From Clostridia bacterium (GTDB lineage: Bacteria > Bacillota > Clostridia > TANB77 > CAG-508), in NCBI GenBank assembly GCA_022790975.1, contig JAAVYF010000047.1:19126-83125 (forward strand): 64,000 bases of DNA, read 5' to 3'. Both the position numbers and the translations under genes were made by a program. Below, piece after piece: positions 38,603 through 48,191 of the stretch (position 1 is its first letter; each line of letters starts with the position of its first letter). The notes under the pieces are model-generated. The model was not told the DNA's origin, ran no database searches, and saw only the letters and a list, made by a program, of their open reading frames with translations.

Positions 38603-39335
38603 CTATCCTGTTTTACTTAAAATATCTTTTTTCATTTTCTTCATAATTTTCTTTTCAAGTCTTGAAATATAGCTTTGAGATATTCCCATTATATCTGCTA
38701 CTTCTTTTTGTGTTTTTTCTTTTCCTTGAAGTGAAGCTCCAAACCTTAATTCCATAATCTCTTTTTCTTTTTCTGTTAGTTTTTCTATTGCAGCTCTTAA
38801 AAGTTTTCTATCTACCTCATCTTCTATTCTTTTTGAAGTAACATCAATATCTGTTCCTAAAATATCTGATAATAAAAGTTCATTTCCATCCCCATCTTGA
38901 TTTAATGGTTCATCAATTGAAACTTCTGTCTTTAATTTTGTTGTTTTTCTAAGTTGCATTAAAATTTCATTTTCTATACATCTTGATGCATATGTTGCAA
39001 GTTTTATATTTTTAGCAACATCAAATGTATTAATTGCTTTCATTAATCCTATTGTTCCTACGGAAATTAAATCTTCTAAATCAACCCCTGTATTTTCAAA
39101 CTTTTTAGCAATATAAACAACTAATCTTAAATTTCTTTCAACTAAAATTTGTTTTGCATTTTCATTTTTATCCAAATCTTTTAATATCTTTTCTTCTTCT
39201 TTTGGATCTAATGGTGGTGGTAATGTTTGATTACCGGTTTATATAAAATACTGGAAATTTTTCTATTTTATCTCTTCCTAAATATTTTTTATAAATCTCC
39301 AATATCCTATTTTTAAGCAATTGTAATAAATTCAT
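38603..39335 (-). CDS. sigE: RNA polymerase sporulation sigma factor sigma-E, restored across one CGGT site
   Basis: From an ATG at 39335 with AGGAGGAGAAG upstream, reading CGGT at 39236-39233 as glycine gives 243 residues. The N-terminal pro-sequence ([20 protein letters not shown]) and [22 protein letters not shown] match pro-sigma-E, where YIGGxxxLPPPL is conserved. Region 2 has [20 protein letters not shown]; region 4 has [20 protein letters not shown]. It controls early mother-cell transcription after cleavage by SpoIIGA. Its start overlaps the end of spoIIGA, so the two are coupled. Starting only at the internal TTG at 39175 would lose the pro-sequence. Confidence 0.93.
39233..39236 (-). 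other. CGGT +1 recoding site (Gly) in sigE
   Basis: In-frame AAC CGGT AAT restores [12 protein letters not shown]. Triplet reading gives CGG TAA, an immediate stop at codon 35. This is the second CGGT in the window. Confidence 0.92.
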
Positions 39336-40223
39336 TTTTCTTCTCCTCCTTTAATATATTTAAACCAATTAAACTTGTATATAAATTAACTTTACTAAGT
39401 TTACCATCATAAATCCCTACTATAACATCATTTTTTAAATGAATTTCTTCATCATAAATTTTTATATAATCAGGTTTAAAACCTAATAAAATTCCATTTT
39501 CATTACCAAGTGATTTAAATGGAATTATATTAAATTTATAATCATATACATTATCGCAATTACTTGTTAACCATTTTCCATTTATAATATTTTTTAAATT
39601 CTTTAATATATCTTCACTAATCAATTCTTTTAAACTAGACTTTTCTACAATTATTACATCTAATCCTGAAATAGGTTCTTTTAATAAATTTCCGGGAATC
39701 CACCAATGCTTTTATTTTTATTTCTTTTCCTTTATATAAAATTTCTAAATCACATATTAAATCTTTAAATTTATCTTTAATTACTTTTGAAACAATTAAA
39801 ATTAACACTAATCCAAATAATCCTCCCAATAACGCCATTTTTATTGGATATGTTCCGAATAAAATGTCCACTATCAAACATTATATTCTGGGGCTTTATA
39901 AAAAAAAGAAACATAAATGAAGCTCCCCCAAATGTAAATGATATTAAATAAAAAATTATGAGATTTTTAAAAAAAATGATTATCTTATGATTTTCAAATG
40001 CAATTATAATCATTAAAAAAGAAATTACTAATTTAAATAAAAAATTACACAAAAAGTTCATTTCCAAAATGTAATTCAAAATAGAAAATGCGCTTCCTAA
40101 CATACTAGAAAATAAAATCTTTATCCAATGAATTTTTAATTTTCTCATAATAGTAGTCGCTAACAAAATAATATAATTAAGTATTAAATTTTCAAAAAAA
40201 ATTAAATCTACATATATAGTCAT
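39313..40223 (-). CDS. spoIIGA: Sigma-E processing peptidase SpoIIGA, restored across two CGGA sites
   Basis: CGGA at 39857-39854 and at 39694-39691, read as glycine, join three frames into a 302-residue SpoIIGA. The N-terminal half has five to six transmembrane helices (YVDLIFFENLILNYIILLAT). The restored junctions are GHFI-G-TYPIKMALL and KALVDS-G-NLLKEPISGL. The second one contains the aspartic-protease motif D(S/T)GN with the catalytic Asp directly before the recoded glycine. The C-terminal domain includes FNIIPFKSLGNENGILLGFKP (20 of its residues typical of the family). It activates sigma-E at the septum. Located immediately upstream of sigE. Confidence 0.93.
39691..39694 (-). other. CGGA +1 recoding site (Gly) in spoIIGA catalytic motif
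   Basis: In-frame TCC CGGA AAT restores LVDS-G-NLL, the SpoIIGA aspartic-protease signature. The preceding TCC CGGA is part of a CCCGGA run. Confidence 0.93.
39854..39857 (-). other. CGGA +1 recoding site (Gly) in spoIIGA membrane domain
   Basis: In-frame ATT CGGA ACA restores GHFI-G-TYPIKM, joining the membrane half to the protease half. Confidence 0.88.
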
Positions 40224-40370
40224 TATTTCCTCACTAACATTATATATTTTTTGTTTGCATAATCATTATAACTCGTATACATTTAAAAAGATGTCATTTT
40301 CTAGTGCTGAAAAAAACAACACGTCTTCTATTTTTTCTAGTAGTAGACAAAATCTGAGATAAAAAAATAA

Positions 40371-40402
40371 AAAACGTTTTAGATTTTCTTCTAAAACGTT
40401 TT
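40371..40402 (-). terminator. Terminator of ftsZ
   Basis: Stem aaaacgttttag / ctaaaacgtttt with flanking T and A runs, 23 bases past the ftsZ stop. It separates ftsZ from spoIIGA. Confidence 0.9.
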
Positions 40403-40424
40403 TTATTTTTATGTATTTAATTTA

Positions 40425-41546
40425 CTATTTTCCCATTTTGTTTTTTCTTAAAAATGTAGGAATATCTAAATCATTTGAATTGCTTTCAGTAGTTTGTGGT
40501 GTAGAAGTTACTGGGTTTCTTTTTCTCCAAGCATCTGCTACTATATTTTCATATCCTGAAAGTCCATTTGCTTTATCGCTATCTTTTTCAAAACCTGTTG
40601 CAATTACTGTTATTTTTAATTCATCTCCCATAGAATCGTCTGTAACTGTACCAAAGATAATATTGGCTTCTGGATCTGCACTGCGTTGAACAAGCTCTGC
40701 AGCTGTATTTGCTTCTAATAATCCTACATCACTTCCACCTGTAATATTTATAATAACTCCTCTTGCACCTTCTATTGATGTTTCTAATAATGGACTTTGA
40801 ATTGCTTGTTTTGCAGCATCTTCTGCTCTATTTTCACCACTAGCTGAACCAATTCCCATATGAGCCATACCTTGATTTAACATTATTGTTTTAACATCAG
40901 CAAAGTCTAAGTTGATTAATCCTGGTACTGCTATTAAATCAGATATACCTTGAACACCTTGTCTTAAAACATCATCTGCCATTCTAAAAGCTTCAATAAT
41001 AGATGTTTTTCTATCAATTACTTGTAATAATTTATCATTTGGTATCACAACTAAAGTATCAACTTTTCCTTTTAATGATGCAATTCCTCTTTCTGCTTGA
41101 GCTAATCTTTTCTTTCCTTCGAATGTGAATGGTTTTGTAACAACACCAATTGTTAAAATACCTAGTTCCTTAGCCGTAGCTGCAACTATTGGAGCTGCAC
41201 CTGTTCCTGTTCCTCCACCCATTCCAGCTGTAACAAATACCATATCTGCACCTTTTACAAGTTCTGCTATTTCTGCTTTACTTTCTTCTGCTGCTTGAGC
41301 TCCAATATCAGGATTTGCTCCTGCCCCTAGTCCTCTTGTTAATTTTTCACCTATTTGTACTTTTGCTCCAGCTTTTGAAGTTGTAAGTGCTTGCTTGTCA
41401 GTATTTAGCGCTATAAACTCAACATTTTTGATTCCTGCTTCAACCATTCTATTTACTGCATTATTTCCTGCTCCACCAACACCTATAACTTTAATTGTTG
41501 CTGTTCCATCCATGTTATAATTTAAATCATCCATATCTTTTATCAT
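40425..41546 (-). CDS. ftsZ: Cell division GTPase FtsZ
   Basis: At 373 residues this is a normal FtsZ. It shows [17 protein letters not shown], the tubulin signature [10 protein letters not shown], the T7-loop region [13 protein letters not shown] and a short conserved C-terminal tail ([10 protein letters not shown]) for FtsA binding. It polymerises into the cytokinetic ring. It lies downstream of ftsA and is followed by its own terminator. No in-frame CGG is present, so it is expressed without recoding, in contrast to ftsQ and murA in the same cluster. Confidence 0.98.
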   Translation of the reverse strand: MIKDMDDLNYNMDGTATIKVIGVGGAGNNAVNRMVEAGIKNVEFIALNTDKQALTTSKAGAKVQIGEKLTRGLGAGANPDIGAQAAEESKAEIAELVKGADMVFVTAGMGGGTGTGAAPIVAATAKELGILTIGVVTKPFTFEGKKRLAQAERGIASLKGKVDTLVVIPNDKLLQVIDRKTSIIEAFRMADDVLRQGVQGISDLIAVPGLINLDFADVKTIMLNQGMAHMGIGSASGENRAEDAAKQAIQSPLLETSIEGARGVIINITGGSDVGLLEANTAAELVQRSADPEANIIFGTVTDDSMGDELKITVIATGFEKDSDKANGLSGYENIVADAWRKRNPVTSTPQTTESNSNDLDIPTFLRKNKMGK

Positions 41547-41646
41547 AAGGTGATTCCTCCTTTATATATATATAATTTTAAAATTAATGTCATACAATAA
41601 CATTCTAATCTATTGTTAAATCATTAGCTCTTTTGTTCCTATAATT

Positions 41647-42879
41647 TTAAGAATAAAAAAAGTCTTTTATTCTATCTAATAAATTTTTAAAAATATGTGT
41701 TTCTGTTTTTGCTTCTATATTATTAGAAACTGTTTGTGCGTATGGTCTTGCAGCTATGTATCTAACTAATGCATAACTTGTTCTATATGCAGATTTTATA
41801 GTGCTTATTAATCTTCCTGTAGATATTTTTACTGGTATATTTAAAATAATTCTTCCTGCCATATCACTTTTACTAATATTTACAATTCCTTCTCCAGTAA
41901 GAACTACATCATTTATAGTTGGTTTTAAACCTTGTTCTGTTATGTCTTTATTTACTAAAGAAAAAATTTCTTCTATTCTAGCTTCTATAATTTCTATTAG
42001 TTCCGAACTTTTTATAGTTTTATTTTTACTATTAACGTCTTTACATGTATTTAAACTAATATTATTATCGTTATCAATATATGATTTTAAAGCTAAACCA
42101 TATTGTCGTTTTAATTTATCTGCCTCTTCTCTTGAAATATTCAAACAATATGCAATATCACTTGTTATATTATCTCCACCTATGTTTATTGTATTACTAT
42201 AAATATATGAAGAACCACAAAATACGCCAATTTCTGTATTGCCAGCACCAATATCTAATACCATAACATTTTCTTTTAATTCGTTAACATCTAAAACTAA
42301 ATTTCGTTCTGCTAAAGTAATTGGAACTATGCCATCAATTTCAATTCCTGTTTTTCTAAAAATTGAAACTAATTTCTTTTTATATTCTTTATCAGCTAAA
42401 ATAATTTGTGCTGTTAATGTTAAACTTGAACTAAATTTTCCAATAGGATCACTAGTTTGTTTTCCATCATCAAGAATAAATTTATCTGGTACTATATCTA
42501 TTAATATTTTATCTTCTGGGATTTCTATATCTCTAACTTGTATTATTGCAGACGTAACGTCTTTTATTGTTATTCCGGCATATTTTTCCTTTGTTTCTTT
42601 TACGATACTGTTTTGTACAATTGTTATGTATTTTCCTGGAATAGTTGTATATGCTGAATTTATTTTTAAGCTTGAAATTTCTTCGGCTTCTTGGATTGTT
42701 TTTGAAATTGCGGAAACTACAGCTTCTTCATCAACTATTACTCCTTTTTGGATTCCTGAGCATTTACAATTAGTGCTACAAATAATTTCTATTTGATTAA
42801 AATTATTAACTTCTCCTACAACTGTACTGACTTTAGAGGTACCAATATCGATTCCAACTATTATATCCCCTACTGCCAA
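41647..42879 (-). CDS. ftsA: Cell division protein FtsA
   Basis: A 410-residue actin-like ATPase. IIVGIDIGTSKVSTVVGEV forms the phosphate-1 loop, VMVLDIGAGNTEIGVF the phosphate-2 loop, and VVLTGEGIVNI the adenosine motif. The C-terminal amphipathic tail (IFKNLLDRIKDFFYS) attaches FtsZ filaments to the membrane. It lies 100 bases upstream of ftsZ in the same direction. Two TCG GAA / GCC GGA codon pairs contain CGG across the boundary and leave the frame intact. Confidence 0.96.
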   Translation of the reverse strand: MAVGDIIVGIDIGTSKVSTVVGEVNNFNQIEIICSTNCKCSGIQKGVIVDEEAVVSAISKTIQEAEEISSLKINSAYTTIPGKYITIVQNSIVKETKEKYAGITIKDVTSAIIQVRDIEIPEDKILIDIVPDKFILDDGKQTSDPIGKFSSSLTLTAQIILADKEYKKKLVSIFRKTGIEIDGIVPITLAERNLVLDVNELKENVMVLDIGAGNTEIGVFCGSSYIYSNTINIGGDNITSDIAYCLNISREEADKLKRQYGLALKSYIDNDNNISLNTCKDVNSKNKTIKSSELIEIIEARIEEIFSLVNKDITEQGLKPTINDVVLTGEGIVNISKSDMAGRIILNIPVKISTGRLISTIKSAYRTSYALVRYIAARPYAQTVSNNIEAKTETHIFKNLLDRIKDFFYS

Positions 42880-43078
42880 AGTTAACCCTCCATTTTTTTG
42901 ATTTATTTATATTTCATTTTTCATATGGATAAGAATATTACATTTTTAGCAAAATGTCAAGAGAATTTGACATATTTTTGTAACAAATGTAACCTAAATG
43001 TAATCAGAAAATTGTATCAAATTCTCTCTTCTTATGTATTTATATAGAAAAATTAAAATTATTATTATATTTAAAGTT

Positions 43079-43462
43079 TCACTTATTTTCTTCCTCATTC
43101 GTTTTTTTTCTATTTTCAATCTTAGCACACCATTTTTCAACATAATATCTTCTAATAATTGCTAAATTTGTAAACATTCTACCAACAAAAACAATAATAG
43201 CGGCTAAATATATATCAACATTTAATTTCTCTCCTAACATTGTAAGCAATATTGAAAGTATTGCATTTCCAAAAAAACCTGATAAAAATATTTTTAAATC
43301 AAAGTTCTTTTTTATAACAGATGTAACTCCACCAAAAACCGAGTCCAATGCTGCAATTATTGCTATTGCTAAATAGTTTGAATATGTATAAGAAATAATT
43401 GGAGCAAACATTCCAACAACAGCTCCCATAACACATCCTAATATTATTGCTATATATACCAT
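43079..43462 (-). CDS. sbp: Small basic protein Sbp (DUF1290)
   Basis: A 127-residue membrane protein with three hydrophobic helices. VYIAIILGCVMGAVVGMFAP opens it, and IAIIAALDSVFGGVTSVIKK plus FVGRMFTNLAIIRRYYVEKW are characteristic of Sbp, a conserved neighbour of ftsA in Firmicutes. Function is not well established. It sits between the DUF881 genes and ftsA as usual. Confidence 0.92.
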   Translation of the reverse strand: MVYIAIILGCVMGAVVGMFAPIISYTYSNYLAIAIIAALDSVFGGVTSVIKKNFDLKIFLSGFFGNAILSILLTMLGEKLNVDIYLAAIIVFVGRMFTNLAIIRRYYVEKWCAKIENRKKTNEEENK

Positions 43463-43519
43463 AATTTCCTCCTCATATAATATTATTAATCCATATTAAT
43501 GTTTAAATTTAACTAATTA

Positions 43520-44245
43520 TTATTCTTCTACATTTGTAGCTATTTTATATTCTAAACTACCATCAAATTTATTAATTGTTATATTATTATCTATAACATA
43601 ACTAGCACTCTTTTCATTAGATTTCATTGAATCTAAAAACCCATATTTTATATTTATTGCACTTTCTAAATATTTTGGATTTCCAATAGCCTTAACAATA
43701 TATGGAGATTGTACTCTAACTCTTCCTATATCTTTTGATGTATTTACCATAATAAATCTATAATTAACATTTGAAATATCTGTAGTAGAAATTATCCTTT
43801 CATCATTTATAGAAATAGCTTCTGCTCCTGCTATTTTTAATTCATTTATAAGATTAATTAAATCTAAATCTTCAATTTGTTTCTTTTCTGTATCTGTAAG
43901 TGTAACAATTATACCTTCACCTGTAACATTAGTATATCCTGCATAAGCTTTAGCTTCATCTAATTCTCTTTGAAGAAGTTCTGAAATATTATTATTACTT
44001 TCAATTTCTTGTGAATATTCTATTATTTTATTTTCTGTTTCTTCTATTTTTGCAGTTGCCTCTTCAAACTTAGTTTTCCAAGTTGCAAGTTCTGAACGTA
44101 ATTCAGCTTCTCGCATTACTTCAATTCCAGTTATATCTGTTTCTTCTATTGTTTTAAATTGAGTAACCATAACAAGAATTAATATAAATGCAGTTAAGCC
44201 AATTGAAATTGTTAAACTAATTTTTCCCTTTTCTATTTTTTTCAT
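43520..44245 (-). CDS. DUF881 division-cluster protein (second copy)
   Basis: About 241 residues from an ATG at 44245, chosen because AGAAAGG precedes it by 8 bases; an ATG eight codons earlier lacks a site and overlaps the previous gene. One N-terminal transmembrane helix, a coiled coil (residues 35-90), and a domain with GEGIIVTLTDTE, NELKIAGAEAISINDERII and VKAIGNPKYLESAINIKYGF define DUF881. The family is found next to ftsQ and sbp. A structural role at the division site is likely but unproven. Confidence 0.88.
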   Translation of the reverse strand: MKKIEKGKISLTISIGLTAFILILVMVTQFKTIEETDITGIEVMREAELRSELATWKTKFEEATAKIEETENKIIEYSQEIESNNNISELLQRELDEAKAYAGYTNVTGEGIIVTLTDTEKKQIEDLDLINLINELKIAGAEAISINDERIISTTDISNVNYRFIMVNTSKDIGRVRVQSPYIVKAIGNPKYLESAINIKYGFLDSMKSNEKSASYVIDNNITINKFDGSLEYKIATNVEE

Positions 44246-44258
44246 ATTAAAAACCTTT

Positions 44259-44963
44259 CTATTTAGCATATTCGAATTTTAATATTCCATTATATCTTGA
44301 AACTATAACTGAATCTGATTTTTTTATACTAACTTTTATTCCTTGTTTTGACCTATAATCTAAATATCTTCCTGGCATTGTCATTGCTCCATTTAGCCTT
44401 TCCTTTGAACCAATAGCACATATTTCAAATGGTGTTCCTATCTTCTCATCATTTATTTTTATAACATTTCCTATACATGTTATAGGTGTAGTAGAAACAA
44501 TTCTTTCTCCATTAATAGAAATTGCTTCTGCTCCTGCTGTACATAATTCATTTACAACTGAAATTAAATCACTATCATGAACAACAGAATCCAATGAAGA
44601 TAAAGAATTTGATGAATCCCCATCTTCTAATGTTATTATTATTCCCTCTCCTCTTAAAGTTGTTAATCCTATTTCTGCATTTACTTTTTCTAGTTCTTCT
44701 GAAAGTTCACTGGAAATACTATCATTAGTTGAAGCATTAGAAATTAAATATGATAATTCTTTTTCTTTACTTTCTAAAATTTTATATTGCTTTTCATACT
44801 TTTCTTTCATTAATAAAACATTATCTCTTAATTCATTTTCTGTATTAGTTTTTGCAACTTCTGTACCACTATTTTTAACAGTTTTTATTTGAATATAAAT
44901 TCCAATTGTTAATAAAAAACACATAACCCCCAATAGTATAGATACTTTTATATTATTATTCAA
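44259..44963 (-). CDS. DUF881 division-cluster protein (first copy)
   Basis: A 234-residue paralogue of the next gene. It has one N-terminal transmembrane helix, a coiled coil, then GEGIIITLEDGDSSNS, ELCTAGAEAISINGERIVST and ICAIGSKERLNGAMTMPGRY. The tandem DUF881 pair between ftsQ and sbp is a common Firmicute arrangement. It begins 21 bases after the stop of the restored ftsQ frame, a spacing that only makes sense if ftsQ reads through its recoding site. Confidence 0.88.
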   Translation of the reverse strand: MNNNIKVSILLGVMCFLLTIGIYIQIKTVKNSGTEVAKTNTENELRDNVLLMKEKYEKQYKILESKEKELSYLISNASTNDSISSELSEELEKVNAEIGLTTLRGEGIIITLEDGDSSNSLSSLDSVVHDSDLISVVNELCTAGAEAISINGERIVSTTPITCIGNVIKINDEKIGTPFEICAIGSKERLNGAMTMPGRYLDYRSKQGIKVSIKKSDSVIVSRYNGILKFEYAK

Positions 44964-44983
44964 AATTTTTCACTCCAATCTAA

Positions 44984-45839
44984 TTAAACACTTTCTTTAA
45001 AATAAACATATCCTGTATCTAAATCAGCATTTATATAAATTTCCCCACTTTTTCCACTTTCTTTTTCTAAAATAGCTTTCATATAAAGTATTCTAGTATT
45101 TAAGTCTTTACAATTACCTAAATATACAGTTTTATTTTCATTTTCTAAAAACAATGTATAATTTCTTTCATCATTTATATCAATACTAGTGATTGTATTT
45201 TCTATAGAATTTTCTTTTGATATATTTATTATGTTATTTACTATATTAAGCTTGTCTAAATCTTCATTATTTAATCTTGTAATTTGTGAATCTGTTCCTC
45301 CAACAGCTAAACTAGTAAAATCTGTACTTGTTCCAAGTAAAATTGGAACATTAGCAGGTTCTGAATTTAGTTCTAATACATATCCTCCGAGAATCTATAT
45401 ATATATAAGCCCCTGCATAATTTATTAAATATGCAACCTTTCTTTGAGTTAAATCAATAGTTAAAATACCATTAATTTTTTTGGATATTTTTACATCATC
45501 AACATATGGGTTTGTCTTAAGAGAATTTATTATTTCTGTTTTTGATTTTTCAAACATATTTTGACCAATACTTAAACCAGATAAACTCTTAACCTCTTCA
45601 TATGTTATTTTATTAGTATCTTTAACTTGAGTATTTTCTAATTCATTATTAACATTTGCAGTTAATAATTCTTGTTCTATTTTACCATCTATTACTATAT
45701 TTATATTTTTTATACTACATGTACTAGAAATTATAATTAAACCAACTGCTACAAATATAACAAGTATTAAACAAATAAATTTTCCGCTAATATGTACATT
45801 TTTCTTTTTTTTACTTACTTTTCCATTTATTCTCTTCAA
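44984..45839 (-). CDS. ftsQ: Cell division protein FtsQ/DivIB, restored across one CGGA site
   Basis: Reading CGGA at 45389-45386 as glycine extends the protein to 284 residues, the normal FtsQ/DivIB size. A basic cytosolic tail and transmembrane helix (residues 21-42) precede the POTRA domain (LSGLSIGQNMFEKSKTEIIN, NPYVDDVKISKKINGILTID), then AYIYIDS-G-GYVLELN, the usual YIDxxGxVL strand, and a C-terminal domain ending at 44984. It bridges early and late divisome proteins. Triplet reading would delete the C-terminal half. Confidence 0.92.
45386..45389 (-). other. CGGA +1 recoding site (Gly) in ftsQ
   Basis: In-frame TCT CGGA GGA restores YIDS-G-GYVLEL. The next codon is also GGA, so the frame change gives Gly-Gly. 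Confidence 0.9.
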
Positions 45840-45872
45840 GACATCACCACCAATTTAAGTTTTTCTATTTTC

Positions 45873-45896
45873 GGGCTTGAATTAATATCCAAGCCC
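45873..45896 (-). terminator. Hairpin after murA, possible terminator
   Basis: Stem gggcttg / caagccc lies 8 bases past the murA stop. The T-run after it is interrupted, so termination may be partial and ftsQ may be read through. Confidence 0.6.
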
Positions 45897-45903
45897 AAAA
45901 CTT

Positions 45904-47153
45904 TTATACTATATTTATATCTGCACCTAAATTTCTTAGTTTTTCATCAAACTTTTCATATCCCCTCAAAATATATTCTATATTTTCAACTTTAGTTTCT
46001 CCCCTTACTGTTAAACCAGCTAATACTAAACTTACTCCACCTCTTAAATCTGTTGATTGTACTAAAGCTCCATTTAATTTTCTTTTTCCATCTATAATTA
46101 AAGTATTGCCCTCCTGATTTATTTTAGCTCCCATTCTAATAAGTTCTCCGTGAATATTTGAATCTATTTTCAAATATTGTTTCTGTAATGGTTGATGTAC
46201 CTTTTGCTATACACAACATACTTCCAAATATAGCTTGCATATCTGTTGGAAAGCCTGGATATGGTAAAGTTTTTATTTCAAGTTTATTTGGTCTTTTATT
46301 CATTTTTAAAGATACACTATTTTTAGAAACTGTTATATTTGCTCCACATTCTTCCAATTTATACAAAATAGGACTTAAACATTCTGTACAAACATTGTTT
46401 AATTTTATATTACCTCTAGTCATAACGCCTGCAACTAAAAAAGTTCCTGCTTCTATTCTATCTGGCATAACATTATATGAAATAGATTTTAATCTATTTA
46501 CTCCAATAATTTTTATAACATTTGTTCCAGCTCCATAAATTTTTGCACCCATTTTTATTAAGAAATTACATAAATCTATAATTTCTGGTTCCATAGCAGC
46601 ATTTTCAATTGTAACCTCATTTTTAGATAAAATTGTAGCTAAAATTATATTTTCTGTAGCTCCAACACTTGGAAAATCTAAATGTATCACTGAATCTAAA
46701 AGTTCATCTTTAGAACATATTATTTTACCAGATTCCTCTTGAATTTTTATACCAATTTTTTTAAATGCATTTAAATGTAAGTCTATTGGTCTACTTCCTA
46801 TATCACATCCTCCGAGGATGTGATATTATTGTTTTTTTAAATCTTGAAATTAAGCTTCCTGCTAAAATGACCGACGAACGAAGTTTTCTCATCAATTCTT
46901 GTGGTATTTCTTTATTTTCCATTTTACTAGAATCAATAATTACTTTATTTTTATCTCTTTTAATTTTACAGTTTAAATATTCTAAAATTTTTATTGTTAT
47001 TTTTACATCTTCTATTTGAGGAACATTATATAATTTTACAACCCCTCTGTTTAAAATACTACCAGCTAAAATTGGAAGACTAGCATTCTTAGAACCCGAA
47101 ATTTCAACTTCTCCTTCTAATCTTTTTCCGCCATTTATTATGTAGCTATTCAT
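45904..47153 (-). CDS. murA: UDP-N-acetylglucosamine 1-carboxyvinyltransferase MurA, restored across two CGGA sites
   Basis: CGGA at 46814-46811 and at 46150-46147, read as glycine, join three frames into a 415-residue MurA. The N-terminus is YIINGGKRLEGEVEISGSKN; KNAS holds the conserved Lys-Asn pair. The first restored junction is SHP-G-GCDIGSRPIDLHLN. The family signature (P)GGCxIGxRPIDLH carries both glycines. FPSVGATENIIL, FPTDMQAIFGSML and the second junction FENRFKYS-G-ELIRMGA follow, the last being the conserved FENRF motif. It performs the first committed step of peptidoglycan synthesis, so efficient recoding would be needed for viability unless another MurA exists. Confidence 0.95.
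46147..46150 (-). other. CGGA +1 recoding site (Gly) in murA, FENRF region
   Basis: In-frame TCA CGGA GAA restores FENRFKYS-G-ELIRMGA. Triplet reading stops three codons later, before the C-terminal domain closes. Confidence 0.92.
46811..46814 (-). other. CGGA +1 recoding site (Gly) in murA, PGGC motif
   Basis: In-frame CCT CGGA GGA TGT restores HP-G-GCDIGSRPIDLH, an invariant MurA signature around the catalytic Cys. The site also sits in a cacatcctccgaggatgtg palindrome. Confidence 0.95.
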
Positions 47154-47280
47154 ATTATCACCTCTTCATAACTATTTTCTTATACATATTATGAAGATTT
47201 TACATAAATAGTGAATCCAATTTTTATCATACTGATTATATAACAAATTATTAGTTTTATCAATGCTTTTCACAAAAAAA

Positions 47281-47306
47281 TAACTCGCTTTTAGCGAGTT
47301 ATTTTT
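47281..47306 (-). terminator. Terminator of the cohesin gene
   Basis: Stem taactcgct / agcgagtta followed by a T-run on the minus strand, 12 bases past the stop. Confidence 0.9.
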
Positions 47307-47317
47307 ATTTAATTTTA

Positions 47318-48097
47318 TTATTTAACATCTTTCATTCTTTCAATCTTTATATATGCAATTAAAGCTATTAATATTACACCTATTATAATTTTTGATAATG
47401 CACTACTTTCGCTTCCTGTATAAGGAATATTATCATTATTTGAAATATTTTCTACTTCATTAGATGTATTATTAACTGTTTTATTTTCTACTACTCTATT
47501 TGTTATTGAAGTATTATTATTTGGTACTACATTTGTAGGTGCAGTATTAATTGGAATTGTAGTTGTAGGTGGATTTGTTGTAGGTGGGTTTTGAGTTGTT
47601 GGTGGTTCTGCAACACCTGCTCCAATTGTTATCATTGTTGAAACTGTTGATGCTGTAATTTCTGTTGCACTATTTGATGCTGTAATTTGTGATAACTTAA
47701 CTTCACCTTGAGTATTATCTGCTAAACCACTTTTAGTTTTTAATGATATTTGCATAATTTCTTCATCACTCTTTACAAAAGAACTTTTTTGAAGTGTAAT
47801 TTTTCCAGTTCCAGGTGCATAAGCAGCTATCCAACCATTTAAGCCATCAACACTTGAATCTGTAAGAGTTTCAAACACATCTGTATCATAAGATAAATAT
47901 GCAGAAAAACTATTAATTCCATTATCTCCAACATCTAGATTAGAAACTTTAACTGTTACTGTAACTTCTGTTGCAGAAGTTACTTTTTGGCTACTTGCAG
48001 CCATTGTAGCTGTAAAGCTATATGCACTAGCACTAATTGCTAACACATTTAAAATTAAAATCATTACTACTAATAATACACAAATTTTTCTTTTCAT
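47318..48097 (-). CDS. Surface protein with one cohesin-like domain and a sortase-like tail
   Basis: From the ATG at 48097 (AGAAGGAG seven bases upstream) it is 259 residues. A signal peptide ends near ISASA. A cohesin-type beta-sandwich follows: VTVTVKVSNLDVGDNGINSF, SFSAYLSYDTDVFETL, GKITLQKSSFVKSDEEIMQI, and ASNSATEITAS. Next are a Pro/Thr-rich linker and a C-terminal IPYTGS, hydrophobic helix and basic tail, like an LPXTG variant. It should be anchored to the wall or membrane and bind a dockerin. The gene directly upstream encodes a dockerin-bearing protease 14 bases away from the longer possible start, so the two probably form an operon and a complex. Confidence 0.8.
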   Translation of the reverse strand: MKRKICVLLVVMILILNVLAISASAYSFTATMAASSQKVTSATEVTVTVKVSNLDVGDNGINSFSAYLSYDTDVFETLTDSSVDGLNGWIAAYAPGTGKITLQKSSFVKSDEEIMQISLKTKSGLADNTQGEVKLSQITASNSATEITASTVSTMITIGAGVAEPPTTQNPPTTNPPTTTIPINTAPTNVVPNNNTSITNRVVENKTVNNTSNEVENISNNDNIPYTGSESSALSKIIIGVILIALIAYIKIERMKDVK

Positions 48098-48191
48098 AAG
48101 CATTCTCCTTCTTACTTTTATAGTATACTTTTTATGAACATAAAAATCAAGTACTTTTTCTTTACATTTATGTAACATTTATGTATAAGTT

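Noticed and set aside
46803..46821. Palindrome cacatcctccgaggatgtg as a regulatory site
   Set aside because: It lies inside murA coding sequence and is explained by the PGGC codons; a stimulatory hairpin role is possible, but other sites lack anything similar.
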